16,691 nt of DNA from an uncultured Alphaproteobacteria bacterium (GCA_937900435.1 CALCEG010000117.1:1-16691); one strand, 5' to 3'. Numbered from the stretch's first letter, positions 1-7,456 are shown. The notes: generated from the letters alone by a model not told the origin. Numbers and translations: made by a program.

Positions 1-606
1 GACTTTATCGATATGGAAGAAGAAAAGAACAATCGCAAACTGGAACAAAAGATGCGTGAAGTTATGAAACATGACCGTGCGCGTACCCAGGTTGCAAAAA
101 TCAATAATTTTGGTGTGCTGATGCTGTCTCGCCAAAGACTTCGCAGCAGTTTTATGGAATCTTCGTATGTGCCCTGCCCACACTGCTTGGGCGCCGGAGT
201 TGTGCCATCAATTCAGACTGCAGCAATTATTATGTTCCGCCATCTGCAAGAAAAACTGTTGGCCAAGACAGCACAAAAAATCATTATGACTGTGCCAACC
301 GATGTCGCTGTGTATATATTAAATCACAAGCGCGCAGAACTGGCCGCGATGGAAGATAAATTCGAAACAGAAATTGTTATCGTTGGCGATGACAGTATGA
401 TGAATATCGACCAATATTCAATACAGCGCGTTGCACCAGAACAAGTTAAAACTGATGACTTGCTGGGGGCATACGTTCCGTCAACTGATGCGAAAAAGAA
501 AAACGCCCAACACGTTGATGCGAAAAAGACAACCGTTAATGCACAACGTCGCAAGCGTAAAAAACAACAAAAGAAAAAATCTTTCTGGCAAAAGTTAATA
601 CATTAA
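1..606 (+). CDS. Ribonuclease E/G family endoribonuclease, C-terminal part (5' end outside window)
   Basis: This is the end of an RNase E/G protein, an endoribonuclease for rRNA maturation and mRNA decay. The frame is open from base 1 and begins DFIDMEEEK. By alignment from memory, the first Asp matches catalytic Asp346 of E. coli RNase E, so only the end of the catalytic core is present. NDRARxQ-type (here HDRARTQ) and LSRQRLRSS wording follow. The zinc-link motif CPHC (codons 59 and 62, near bases 175-186) matches the CPxC that joins RNase E subunits. About 140 residues follow this motif, more than in short RNase G and far fewer than in long RNase E. The tail is very basic (RRKRKKQQKKK), possibly RNA binding. 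I cannot decide between rne and rng without the N-terminus. A strong terminator follows directly. Confidence 0.93.
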   Translation, partial: DFIDMEEEKNNRKLEQKMREVMKHDRARTQVAKINNFGVLMLSRQRLRSSFMESSYVPCPHCLGAGVVPSIQTAAIIMFRHLQEKLLAKTAQKIIMTVPTDVAVYILNHKRAELAAMEDKFETEIVIVGDDSMMNIDQYSIQRVAPEQVKTDDLLGAYVPSTDAKKKNAQHVDAKKTTVNAQRRKRKKQQKKKSFWQKLIH

Positions 607-636
607 AAAAACACCGCCCAATCGGGCGGTGTTTTT
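607..636. terminator. Bidirectional rho-independent terminator
   Basis: There is a 13-bp perfect stem: AAAAACACCGCCC (607-619), loop AATC, then GGGCGGTGTTTTT (624-636). T-runs on both strands let it serve the RNase gene on plus and the Cys-rich gene on minus. The hairpin core recurs at 11787-11806 and 13824-13844. Confidence 0.93.
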
Positions 637-644
637 GTGTGTAT

Positions 645-965
645 TTATCGTGTCTTGTAATGGTCGCACAGACGGGCGATTTTGCCAGCCAATAATTTGG
701 CACATAATTCTTGCTGATATACTTGACTGGGGGTTCTGGGTTCTTTTACAAAAACACTTGTGGGTCGAAATATACAATCCTTGTCAATATAAGAAAACAT
801 AGGACGGCCACCAATTGTGGGATAAATATAATAAGTTAGACCATGGCCATATTCGTACCCTAATTCGCATCGCGCGTCACAACCATCACAATATGATACC
901 GGTGAAAAACGTACAGGCGCTTGGTCTGACGTTATATTTGTTCGTTTTTCCTGAGTAAATGACAT
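645..965 (-). CDS. Small Cys-rich protein, MSFTQEK/CxGCDxxC family, solo copy
   Basis: A 106-residue protein of unknown function. It starts MSFTQEK, carries CDGCDARC near residues 26-33, then YPTIGGRP, and ends in LCDHYKTR. These blocks recur in three genes at 11914-13191, which makes it a genuine family even though I do not recognise it. The C-x2-C-x3-C cluster plus the Cys near the C-terminus could bind a metal such as zinc; that is inference. No signal peptide or membrane segment is seen, so it is probably cytoplasmic. The start is fixed by the family N-terminus and by an AAAGGA ribosome site 7 nt upstream. The sequence upstream of the ATG also resembles that of the cluster copies. The gene converges on the RNase E/G gene and shares its terminator. 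Confidence 0.85.
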   Translation of the reverse strand: MSFTQEKRTNITSDQAPVRFSPVSYCDGCDARCELGYEYGHGLTYYIYPTIGGRPMFSYIDKDCIFRPTSVFVKEPRTPSQVYQQELCAKLLAGKIARLCDHYKTR

Positions 966-1026
966 TTTGTTTCCTTTTGTGCTTTTATTCCGCTACTAAC
1001 AAAGTTTAAGTGAAAGTTTTCTAAAT

Positions 1027-2304
1027 CTAATGCTTTCCACCAATCTTTGTGCGTCCACCCATCAAAGGTTGCAGACATTTTGGAATATTAACCGAACCGT
1101 CTGGATTTTGATGGTTTTCAATAATTGGAACTATTGCACGCGGTAATGCGATACCTGTATTATTTAAAGTCGCACAAAATTGCATATTGCCATCTTTGTC
1201 ACGATAACGGGTGTTTGTTCTGCGCGCCTGAAATTGTCCAATCGAAGAACACGACCCCAATTCGCGATAAGTGTTTTCACTGGGAAACCAAGCCTCTACA
1301 TCGTGCATTTTGACCTTGTTAAATCCCATATCGCCAGTACACGCCGCAATTACACGATACGGCAATTCAAAATCCGACATAATTTCACACAAATTATTTA
1401 ACAGCATTTCATGCATTTCGTCCGATTGTTCTGGCGTACAATACACATATTGTTCAACCTTGTTAAATTGATGTATGCGAACAATACCACGCGTATCACG
1501 ACCAGCGGCACCAGCCTCTTTACGGAAACAAGGCGAATATCCTGCATACATAATCGGCAAATCTTTTTCATTCAAGACTTCGTCACTATGCAAAGAATTT
1601 AAAACTATTTCCGCAGTTCCTGCCAAACAACGATCTGTGTCAGACAACATAAACACGTCATTCGCCATCACCGACTGGTCTGTGCCCATAAAATGCCCAG
1701 CATTGAATATTGTCTGTGGCTTAGTCATCGAAGGACAGTTCACAAACGTAAAACCTTTGGCAATCAATTTCTGAATAACGTATGTCTGGATTGCCAATTC
1801 TAATTCTGCGGCTTCGCCAAATAACGCGTATGTACGCGTACCGCATATTGATGCGATTTTATCAGGTCGCCACCAATTATTCATTTCCAGCAAATCCCAC
1901 TGTGCGCGTGGCGTAAAATCAAATTCACGCGGAGTGCCAACGCGGCGCACTTCTACGTTTTCTGTATCATCACGTCCAACAGGGGAATCAGTCGATGGAA
2001 TCTGTGGAACACGATGCAATAAATCGTTTAGTTTTGCTTGTTTATCTTCCAGTTCTGCTATATCAGCCGCGATTTCGTTGCTTATTTCCTTGCTGCGCGC
2101 AATCAAAGGCGCTTTATCTGTGGCGGTTGGAATCTCGCGAGTGATTTTATTTTTTTCTGCTGTTTTTGTTTGTGTTATCGTCTTTAATTCGCGAACACGA
2201 ACGTCCAGCGCCAAAATATCATCAGTACAATCTGCAAAGCCCTTTAATTCACAGGCGCGCTTTACCTGTTCTGGGTTTTCGCGAATAAATTTAATATCTA
2301 ACAT
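1027..2304 (-). CDS. serS: Seryl-tRNA synthetase
   Basis: A class II aminoacyl-tRNA synthetase that charges tRNA-Ser with serine in the cytoplasm. It has 425 residues, the usual bacterial length. Residues 1 to about 100 form the charged helical-hairpin arm that contacts the long variable arm of tRNA-Ser. The catalytic domain follows, with the serine-binding TAE (230-232), motif 2 from CFRKEAGAAGRDTRG to FNKVEQY (259-286), and motif 3 around NNTGIALPRAIVPIIENHQ (381-399) with its class II Arg. The start ATG has AAGGA 8 nt upstream and a promoter lies at 2333-2360. It is divergent from trxB. No T-box or other leader structure is visible upstream, unlike aspS. Confidence 0.98.
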   Translation of the reverse strand: MLDIKFIRENPEQVKRACELKGFADCTDDILALDVRVRELKTITQTKTAEKNKITREIPTATDKAPLIARSKEISNEIAADIAELEDKQAKLNDLLHRVPQIPSTDSPVGRDDTENVEVRRVGTPREFDFTPRAQWDLLEMNNWWRPDKIASICGTRTYALFGEAAELELAIQTYVIQKLIAKGFTFVNCPSMTKPQTIFNAGHFMGTDQSVMANDVFMLSDTDRCLAGTAEIVLNSLHSDEVLNEKDLPIMYAGYSPCFRKEAGAAGRDTRGIVRIHQFNKVEQYVYCTPEQSDEMHEMLLNNLCEIMSDFELPYRVIAACTGDMGFNKVKMHDVEAWFPSENTYRELGSCSSIGQFQARRTNTRYRDKDGNMQFCATLNNTGIALPRAIVPIIENHQNPDGSVNIPKCLQPLMGGRTKIGGKH

Positions 2305-2332
2305 CTAATTAGTCCTTGGGTTATTTTCTTGT

Positions 2333-2360
2333 ATTATAATAATTCAATGTTTTTTGTAAA
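2333..2360 (-). promoter_or_regulatory. Sigma-70 type promoter for serS
   Basis: Read on the minus strand, TTTACA (2355-2360) and TATAAT (2333-2338) are separated by 16 nt. Transcription would start near 2325, about 20 nt before the serS start codon. The serS ribosome site AAGGA is at 2313-2317. Confidence 0.65.
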
Positions 2361-2494
2361 GTGTTATGCATATAAATCTATTCCCCAAATGGGGATGATG
2401 ATAAAAAACTAAAAGATACAAATACGATTTTCATTATAGCGTTATTATAATTTACTTTGCTTGAATATACAACATATTTTTATAATTATTTTAT

Positions 2495-2523
2495 TTGCAG
2501 GATTTATTACAGTATGTTATGCT
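2495..2523 (+). promoter_or_regulatory. Probable promoter for trxB
   Basis: TTGCAG (2495-2500) and TATGCT (2518-2523) are separated by 17 nt. The start point would be near 2530, just before the long ribosome site AAAGGAAGG (2541-2549). The -10 match is moderate. Confidence 0.45.
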
Positions 2524-2556
2524 GATGTGCGAAAAATATAAAAGGAAGGTTATCAA

Positions 2557-3459
2557 ATGTATGATGTTATTATCTTAGGTTCTGGGCCTGCGGGCTTAAC
2601 CGCCGCGTTGTATACTGCGCGCGCAAATAAAAATACTATTGTCTTGGGCGGCGACAGACTGGGCGGTCAAATGGCAGGGATTGCAACACTGGAAAACTAC
2701 CCTGGCTGGCGTGGCAGTGGGGCAGAACTGGCAGACTTTATGAAAGACCAGGCAGAATCATTCGGCGCCAAGGTCGAGTTTGTCAGCGCAAAAAATATTT
2801 CTGGCGATATCGATAATGGGTTCACAGTAATGGCAGACAATGGCAAAGAATACACTGGTAAAACAATTATTATCTCAACAGGGGCCAGTCCACGAAAACT
2901 TGATATTGATGGTGCGCGCGAATTTATGGGGCGTGGCGTTTCATATTGCGCAACGTGTGATGGGTTCTTTTACAGTGGCAAGACCGTCATTGTTCTGGGC
3001 GGTGGAAACAGCGCGATGAATGATGCGCTGTATCTGGCAGACTTGGCCAAAGAAGTCATTATTGTTTACAGAAAAAGCGCATTTACACGCGCCGAAGCGG
3101 TACTGCGCGAACGTGTTGAACAACGCGACAATATTAAATGTATGTTTAATACAGATTTAAAGAAAATCGAAGCGAAACCTGATTCTGCAGATGGGGAATT
3201 GCTGGTCACTACAACAGATGACAATCAAATCGTTGTAGACGGTATCTTTGTTGCCATTGGACACGAAGCAAACACCGATTACCTTAGCGAAGATATTAAA
3301 CGCGATGCAATGGGACGCTTGGCACCATCGGAGTTGCCAACAGGCTTGTTCGTTGCAGGGGACGTACATTCAAATATAAAAATGCAAATCGCAACCGCTG
3401 TTGGTACAGGGTGCGAAGCAGCAATGGATGCAGTCGCGCTGTTGAATAAACTGTCGTAA
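2557..3459 (+). CDS. trxB: Thioredoxin reductase
   Basis: An FAD-dependent enzyme that passes electrons from NADPH to thioredoxin for cytoplasmic disulfide reduction. Its 300 residues fit low-molecular-weight TrxB. The FAD site GSGPAGLTAAL is at residues 8-18, the redox pair is C131-A-T-C134 in SYCATCDG, and the NADPH Rossmann motif GGGNSA is at 148-153. The second FAD motif GLFVAGDV lies near residues 264-271. The phosphate-binding segment usually written HRRxxFRA reads YRKSAFTRA at 171-179, which is slightly divergent, so preference for NADPH over another donor is not certain from sequence alone. The ribosome site AAAGGAAGG is strong. It is divergent from serS and looks monocistronic. Confidence 0.96.
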   Translation: MYDVIILGSGPAGLTAALYTARANKNTIVLGGDRLGGQMAGIATLENYPGWRGSGAELADFMKDQAESFGAKVEFVSAKNISGDIDNGFTVMADNGKEYTGKTIIISTGASPRKLDIDGAREFMGRGVSYCATCDGFFYSGKTVIVLGGGNSAMNDALYLADLAKEVIIVYRKSAFTRAEAVLRERVEQRDNIKCMFNTDLKKIEAKPDSADGELLVTTTDDNQIVVDGIFVAIGHEANTDYLSEDIKRDAMGRLAPSELPTGLFVAGDVHSNIKMQIATAVGTGCEAAMDAVALLNKLS

Positions 3460-3516
3460 GAAAAATAGGAAAAAAAACATATTTCATTTCATATATTCCT
3501 GATGTATAATCTGGCT

Positions 3517-3642
3517 GTATCAAGTTATTGATATGCGTTGGCGTTTCGATTTCGAATTGTGCAAACGCACTGCGAATTGAATAACGCTGACTATTTAGCC
3601 GATTAAAGAATACAAACTTTCTTTGCTGTGTATTTTTTAATC
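3517..3642 (+). ncRNA. Candidate structured RNA or leader upstream of the XRE gene
   Basis: A non-coding stretch with three successive hairpins. The first is TATCAA/TTGATA (3518-3523 with 3528-3533, loop GTTA). The second is a long irregular hairpin with base GTTGGCGTT (3537-3545) pairing AACGCTGAC (3583-3591, two wobbles) and tip GTGC-AAAC-GCAC (3559-3570). The third is a 14-bp helix, GATTAAAGAATACA (3601-3614) with TGTATTTTTTAATC (3629-3642), with only one G-T wobble. A TATAAT box at 3505-3510 would start transcription near 3517, though its -35 is poor. It could be a free small RNA ending at the third hairpin or a cis-acting leader of the HTH gene. I do not recognise a known RNA family. Confidence 0.4.
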
Positions 3643-3684
3643 ATTAATTGTTTTACAGTTCAAACATTAACATAGGAGAGTATT

Positions 3685-3957
3685 GTGTCGATTGATAAGA
3701 CAAAATTAGACAACGAATTTATCATTCCTGAAGGAGAACAGGAAATCTATGATTTTATTGGAAAAACTATACGCGATGCGCGCGTTGCACGCAACATATC
3801 ACAACAAGAAATTGCGGATGCACTGGAAATTGATATTGATGTTGTTAATGCGTACGAAAACGCAGAAATCGCTGTTCCAGTCTATCATTTCTTGGAAATT
3901 GCAAAGTATATGAAATGGCCTCCTGAATTTGATGAAATGCAAAAGAAAATCGCATAG
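3685..3957 (+). CDS. Small XRE-family HTH regulator
   Basis: A 90-residue protein with a Cro/C1-type helix-turn-helix. IGKTIRDARVARNISQQEIADALEIDIDVVNAYENAE-like wording spans roughly residues 25-61, with the recognition-helix pattern QQEIADALEID followed by the characteristic YEN. No second domain is present, so it probably acts as a small DNA-binding dimer. The start is GTG at 3685, supported by AGGAGAG 7-8 nt upstream; no ATG gives the full domain. A terminator follows. The 220-nt upstream region is unusually structured, which suggests regulated or RNA-linked expression. The target is unknown. Confidence 0.85.
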   Translation: MSIDKTKLDNEFIIPEGEQEIYDFIGKTIRDARVARNISQQEIADALEIDIDVVNAYENAEIAVPVYHFLEIAKYMKWPPEFDEMQKKIA

Positions 3958-3967
3958 TTTACTTTAC

Positions 3968-3988
3968 CCCACCACGCGTGGGTTTTTT
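3968..3988 (+). terminator. Rho-independent terminator of the XRE gene
   Basis: CCCAC (3968-3972), loop CACGC, GTGGG (3978-3982), then six T (3983-3988). It separates the XRE gene from the aspS promoter. Confidence 0.75.
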
Positions 3989-3989
3989 G

Positions 3990-4018
3990 TTGAAATTAAT
4001 TTTTTTATACTGTATCAT
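3990..4018 (+). promoter_or_regulatory. Sigma-70 type promoter for the aspS leader
   Basis: TTGAAA (3990-3995), a 17-nt spacer, then TATCAT (4013-4018). The start would fall near 4025, six bases before the first leader stem at 4031. That fits a leader RNA of about 175 nt before aspS. Confidence 0.65.
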
Positions 4019-4024
4019 ACTGAC

Positions 4025-4198
4025 TGATTTGGTGTTGCAAGTGTTGATATGACTGACAACCATGTAGTTTGCACGCCGATAAAAAAGTTATAAGCCAGGG
4101 TGGCACCGCGCAAGATACTTGCGCCCCTGTAATTTTCTTAGTGTAATTGGGTGCCGAAAATTTCACTTTTTTGCACCCGAAATAAAAAAGGGACCAAA
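4025..4198 (+). promoter_or_regulatory. T-box-like tRNA-sensing leader of aspS
   Basis: The segment AGGGTGGCACCGCG at 4097-4110 is an exact T-box core. It sits in the expected antiterminator shape: helix CAGGG (4096-4100) with CCCTG (4125-4129), a 7-nt bulge TGGCACC (4101-4107), and helix GCGCAAG (4108-4114) with CTTGCGC (4118-4124) closed by ATA. In T-boxes the bulge TGGN pairs with the free NCCA end of uncharged tRNA; here N is C, which fits the G discriminator of tRNA-Asp. Upstream is a compact stem: GGTGT-t-GCAAG (4031-4041) with TTTGCACGCC (4068-4077). Above it, GTTG (4043-4046) and CAAC (4057-4060) enclose a loop holding GAC (4051-4053), a candidate Asp specifier. Stem I is much shorter than the classic form and lacks clear K-turn and AG motifs. 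Control could be by attenuation or translation. Confidence 0.72.
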
Positions 4199-5968
4199 AT
4201 GTTATCTTTAAAATCAAAATTCAGAACACATACATGTGGTGAATTGAATCTAAAAAACGTTGGCGAAACTGTCGTTTTGTCGGGCTGGGTACATCGCAAG
4301 CGCGACCATGGCGCATTGCTATTCGTTGACCTGCGCGATAATTATGGAATTACACAAATCGTATTTGATGGCGGGGATGCAGAACTAGAAAAAGTCAGAC
4401 CAGAATCCGTTATCAAAATCACTGGTACGGTTGTTGCGCGTGATGGTGCGGCTGTGAATGACAAAATACCAACCGGCGAGATTGAAATCCAAGCCGAAAA
4501 GTTCGAAGTCTTAACAAATTCGGAAATCTTGCCCTTCCAAGTGTTCGGCGAAGACGAAGTTGGCGAAGAACTGCGCTATAAATATCGTTTCTTGGATTTA
4601 AGACGTGAAAAATTGCACAACACTATCTTGGTACGCAACAAGATGATGAAATGGTTGCGCGACAAAATGTGGGATTTGGGATTTTCAGAATTCCAAACAC
4701 CGATTTTAACCGCATCAAGTCCCGAAGGCGCGCGCGACTTCTTGGTCCCCAGCAGATTGCACCATGGGAAATTCTATGCGTTGCCACAGGCGCCACAGAT
4801 GTTTAAACAGTTGTTGCAGGTTGCAGGCTTTGACAGATATTTTCAAATTGCGCCTTGTTTCCGCGATGAAGATTTGCGCGCAGACAGATTACTGGAATTT
4901 TATCAACTGGATATGGAAATGTCTTTTGTTGATTTGCCGGACATTCAGGCCGTTGGCGATGCTATTATGCCAGCTTTGGTGCGCGAATTTGCACCTGATG
5001 CAAATGTGTACCCAGAAATACCACACATTACATTTGACGATGCAATGTTAAAATACGGATCGGACAAGCCTGATTTGCGCAACCCAATTATTATCAGTGA
5101 TGTAACAGATGTTTTCCGCGGCTCGGACTTTGGAATCTTTGCTAATGCGATTGAAAACGGTGCGGTTGTTCGCGCGATACCTGCCCCAGATTCTGCGTCC
5201 AAGCCACGTTCTTGGTTTGATAAACTGGGCGAATACGCGGTCAAAGAACTGGGACTGGGTGGTTTGGGTTATATCGTTTTTGCCGAAGAAGCCAAAGGTC
5301 CTGTTGCAAAAAAACTGGATGCAGAACGTATTGAAAAACTGCATAAAATCGCAGGCGACAACGCGTCTTTGTTCTTTGTGTGTGATGCACCAGAAGCCGC
5401 TGCCAAGGCCGCCGGTAAATTACGCAACAAATTAGGCGATGATTTAGGATTGATCAACAAACGCGACTTTGCGTTCTGTTGGGTCGAATCATTCCCATTC
5501 TTTGAACCAGACGAAGAACGTGATGGCGCGCCAAAGTTTACGCATAACCCATTCTCGTTCCCGATGGCAAGTTTGGACGAATTAAACACAAAAAATCCAT
5601 TTGATATCAAGGCCGCGCAATTTGATATGGTCTTGAACGGACTGGAAATTTGCAGTGGCGGTTTGCGCAATTATAATCCAGAGATTATGAAGCGTTGCTT
5701 TGAAATCGCAGGATACCCAATCGAAGCCGTTGAACAGAACTTTAGCGGACTGTACACCGCGTTCCAATACGGTGCACCACCACATGGCGGTTGCGCATTC
5801 GGTATTGACCGATTGGTGTCCGAAATTACTGGCTTTGGCGACAGTGTACGCGAAGTTGTTGCGTTCCCTGCCAATCAACGTGGACAAGACTTGTTGATGG
5901 GCAGCCCGAACGATGTAACAGAACAACAACTGCGCGAAGTGCATATCCAAGTCAGAAAAAAGAACTAA
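4199..5968 (+). CDS. aspS: Aspartyl-tRNA synthetase
   Basis: A class IIb synthetase that charges tRNA-Asp (in many bacteria lacking AsnRS also tRNA-Asn). It has 589 residues, the bacterial type. The N-terminal OB anticodon-binding domain includes VLSGWVHRKRDHGALLFVDLRD-type wording, near residues 26-47. A class II catalytic core with the bacterial GAD insertion follows. Motif 2 reads FRDEDLRADRLLEFYQLDMEMSF, of alphaproteobacterial style, and motif 3 contains GCAFGIDRLV near the C-terminus. I place the start at ATG 4199, with AAGGGA 5 nt upstream. A GTG at 4151 is in frame but lies inside the leader hairpin. A T-box-like leader precedes it, implying induction when tRNA-Asp is uncharged. A terminator overlaps the stop codon. 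Confidence 0.98.
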   Translation: MLSLKSKFRTHTCGELNLKNVGETVVLSGWVHRKRDHGALLFVDLRDNYGITQIVFDGGDAELEKVRPESVIKITGTVVARDGAAVNDKIPTGEIEIQAEKFEVLTNSEILPFQVFGEDEVGEELRYKYRFLDLRREKLHNTILVRNKMMKWLRDKMWDLGFSEFQTPILTASSPEGARDFLVPSRLHHGKFYALPQAPQMFKQLLQVAGFDRYFQIAPCFRDEDLRADRLLEFYQLDMEMSFVDLPDIQAVGDAIMPALVREFAPDANVYPEIPHITFDDAMLKYGSDKPDLRNPIIISDVTDVFRGSDFGIFANAIENGAVVRAIPAPDSASKPRSWFDKLGEYAVKELGLGGLGYIVFAEEAKGPVAKKLDAERIEKLHKIAGDNASLFFVCDAPEAAAKAAGKLRNKLGDDLGLINKRDFAFCWVESFPFFEPDEERDGAPKFTHNPFSFPMASLDELNTKNPFDIKAAQFDMVLNGLEICSGGLRNYNPEIMKRCFEIAGYPIEAVEQNFSGLYTAFQYGAPPHGGCAFGIDRLVSEITGFGDSVREVVAFPANQRGQDLLMGSPNDVTEQQLREVHIQVRKKN

Positions 5969-5994
5969 AAAAATCCCCGTTTGGGGATTTTTTT
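5967..5994. terminator. Bidirectional terminator between aspS and the YgiW-like gene
   Basis: AAAAAAATCCCC (5967-5978), loop GTTT, GGGGATTTTTTT (5983-5994). It overlaps the last bases of both convergent genes and has T-runs on either strand. Confidence 0.92.
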
Positions 5995-6379
5995 ACATCT
6001 TTTCAACATAATTAACATCTATTTCTGTTTTGAATATACCCCTGTCAACATCACCGTATAATTTAACAGAATCTTCTGGTGAAACGGTTTGACCGCGCCA
6101 ATCTTCATCGTCTATTTCAATGGTAATAGAACCTGTTGAATCTTCGAACAAATACTTTTCATCGCCCATACGTTGCAAAATTTTTCCGACAACAACAACT
6201 GGGACATCATCGCGCATTTCATTTACCTGAACCACAGTAACGATTGTTTCGTTTTCGTTAACAAATCCGCCCTTTGGATTCGTATTTTTTACGGCTGGTG
6301 CGCCTGGGCCATTAAATTCTGCGTTTGCTGTTCCGACAACGGCCAACAGTGCAACAAAAAACGCTGATGTTTTTTTCAT
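5993..6379 (-). CDS. YgiW/BOF-family periplasmic OB-fold protein
   Basis: A 128-residue secreted protein of the bacterial OB-fold (BOF, YgiW-like) family. A Sec signal peptide (MKKTSAFFVALLAVVGTANA) probably ends near residue 20. The mature part has the family pattern: VVQVNEMRDDVPVVVVGKI, then YLFEDSTGSITIEIDDEDW, then DSVKLYGDVD and a final EIDVNYVEKM. Family members are small periplasmic ligand-binding or stress-linked proteins; the ligand here is unknown. I prefer the ATG at 6379, with AAGGAG 6 nt upstream, over an in-frame start 10 codons earlier. An extended -10 promoter lies at 6410-6418. It is convergent with aspS. Confidence 0.9.
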   Translation of the reverse strand: MKKTSAFFVALLAVVGTANAEFNGPGAPAVKNTNPKGGFVNENETIVTVVQVNEMRDDVPVVVVGKILQRMGDEKYLFEDSTGSITIEIDDEDWRGQTVSPEDSVKLYGDVDRGIFKTEIDVNYVEKM

Positions 6380-6409
6380 TTTTGACTCCTTGGTTTGTTT
6401 TACACGCAT

Positions 6410-6418
6410 ATTATAGCA
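6410..6418 (-). promoter_or_regulatory. Extended -10 promoter element for the YgiW-like gene
   Basis: Read on minus, TGC-TATAAT occupies 6418-6410, an extended -10 element. No good -35 is seen, which is common for this promoter type. The distance to the start codon is about 30 nt. Confidence 0.55.
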
Positions 6419-6454
6419 ATTTTTTTATAAAATATCATAGGAAAGAAAGAACAC

Positions 6455-6480
6455 AAAAAACCACCGCATGGTGGTTTTTT
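6455..6480. terminator. Terminator of the rpsB-tsf operon
   Basis: AAAAAACCACC (6455-6465), loop GCAT, GGTGGTTTTTT (6470-6480). It lies 32 nt past the tsf stop on minus and has a T-run on both strands. Confidence 0.9.
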
Positions 6481-6511
6481 GTTCGATGTTTGTAATAAAT
6501 TCAAAACGAAC

Positions 6512-7381
6512 TTATTTCAACATTTTTGCGACTTCGTCAGCCAAGTTATCTTCGCGTTTTTCGATACCTTCGCCCAATACAAAGAATGCAAATCCTGCCA
6601 ATTTACCACCAGCGGCAGCAATAACGTCTTTTACTGTTTTTGATGGGTCCATAACGAATGGTTGTTCTTCCAATACAGATTCGCCATAGTATTTCTTGAT
6701 ACGACCTTCGACCATCTTTTCAACGATGTTTTCTGGTTTGCCAGCTGTCGCGCCAGATTCAATAAAGACCTTCTTTTCGCGTTCTACGGCAGCAGCATCA
6801 ACATCGTCAACTGTCATAAATTCTGGCTTTGTTGCCGCAACGTGCATTGCGATTTTAGAACCAATTTCATCAATCGCCGCATCTGTTCCATTAATAGCAA
6901 CCGCAACACCAATCTGGCCCATACCTGGGACTAAAGCGTTGTGAATGTATGTAAAGATTTTATCGCCGTTAACCTTTGCGATACGGCGCAAGTTCATATT
7001 TTCACCGATTGTTGAAATTGTTGCTGCAATATCATCTTTGACCGCGTCCATAGTCGCATCAAAGTCGCCTTTTAATTCCATCGCTTTGGCAGCAACATCT
7101 GCGACCAACTTTTGGAATTTTTCATTTTTTGCAACGAAATCTGTTTCTGCGTTAACTTCGACAACGCAACCCAAATTATCACATTTTACAACTGTGACCA
7201 AACCAGATGCTGCAACACGCCCTGCCTTGGATGCAGCCTTTACAATACCTTTTTGACGTAACCAATCAGCAGCAGCCTCTATATCACCATCATTTTCCAT
7301 CAATGCTTTTTTGCAATCCATCATACCTGCTGATGTTTTTTCACGCAATTCTTGAATTAATTTTGCTGTAATTTCTGCCAT
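6512..7381 (-). CDS. tsf: Translation elongation factor Ts
   Basis: The guanine nucleotide exchange factor that releases GDP from EF-Tu. Its 289 residues are typical. The N-terminal UBA-like domain reads ITAKLIQELREKTSAGMMDC at residues 4-23 with the signature REKTxAGMMDCKKAL. The EF-Tu contact motif TDFVAKNEKF is at 80-89. Two core subdomains follow, then a C-terminal helix ending VAKMLK. The start has GGAG about 8 nt upstream. It is the second gene after rpsB, the conserved bacterial order, and ends at the 6455-6480 terminator. Confidence 0.98.
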   Translation of the reverse strand: MAEITAKLIQELREKTSAGMMDCKKALMENDGDIEAAADWLRQKGIVKAASKAGRVAASGLVTVVKCDNLGCVVEVNAETDFVAKNEKFQKLVADVAAKAMELKGDFDATMDAVKDDIAATISTIGENMNLRRIAKVNGDKIFTYIHNALVPGMGQIGVAVAINGTDAAIDEIGSKIAMHVAATKPEFMTVDDVDAAAVEREKKVFIESGATAGKPENIVEKMVEGRIKKYYGESVLEEQPFVMDPSKTVKDVIAAAGGKLAGFAFFVLGEGIEKREDNLADEVAKMLK

Positions 7382-7415
7382 TGTTTTATCTCCACTAAAT
7401 AATTAAGTTAAGTTT

Positions 7416-7435
7416 GCGTGGGGTTTCCCCCACGC
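7416..7435. other. Intergenic hairpin between rpsB and tsf
   Basis: GCGTGGGG (7416-7423), loop TTTC, CCCCACGC (7428-7435), a perfect 8-bp stem. On the coding (minus) strand no T-run follows, so it is not a terminator for the operon. It may mark processing or partial attenuation between the two genes. On plus it is followed by GTTTTTT. Confidence 0.6.
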
Positions 7436-7456
7436 GTTTTTTATCAGTCCAGAAAA

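Noticed and set aside
2382..2395. TCCCC-AAAT-GGGGA hairpin between serS and trxB
   Set aside because: A 5-bp stem without a T-run between two divergent promoters; no role can be supported.
4151..4198. In-frame GTG upstream start for aspS
   Set aside because: It lies inside a leader hairpin without its own ribosome site. ATG 4199 has AAGGGA 5 nt upstream and gives the normal family length.
5269..5670. 133-codon antisense frame in aspS
   Set aside because: It lies fully opposite a conserved synthetase, has no family features and is a product of codon bias. Similar shadows in serS, tsf and rpsB were dropped too.
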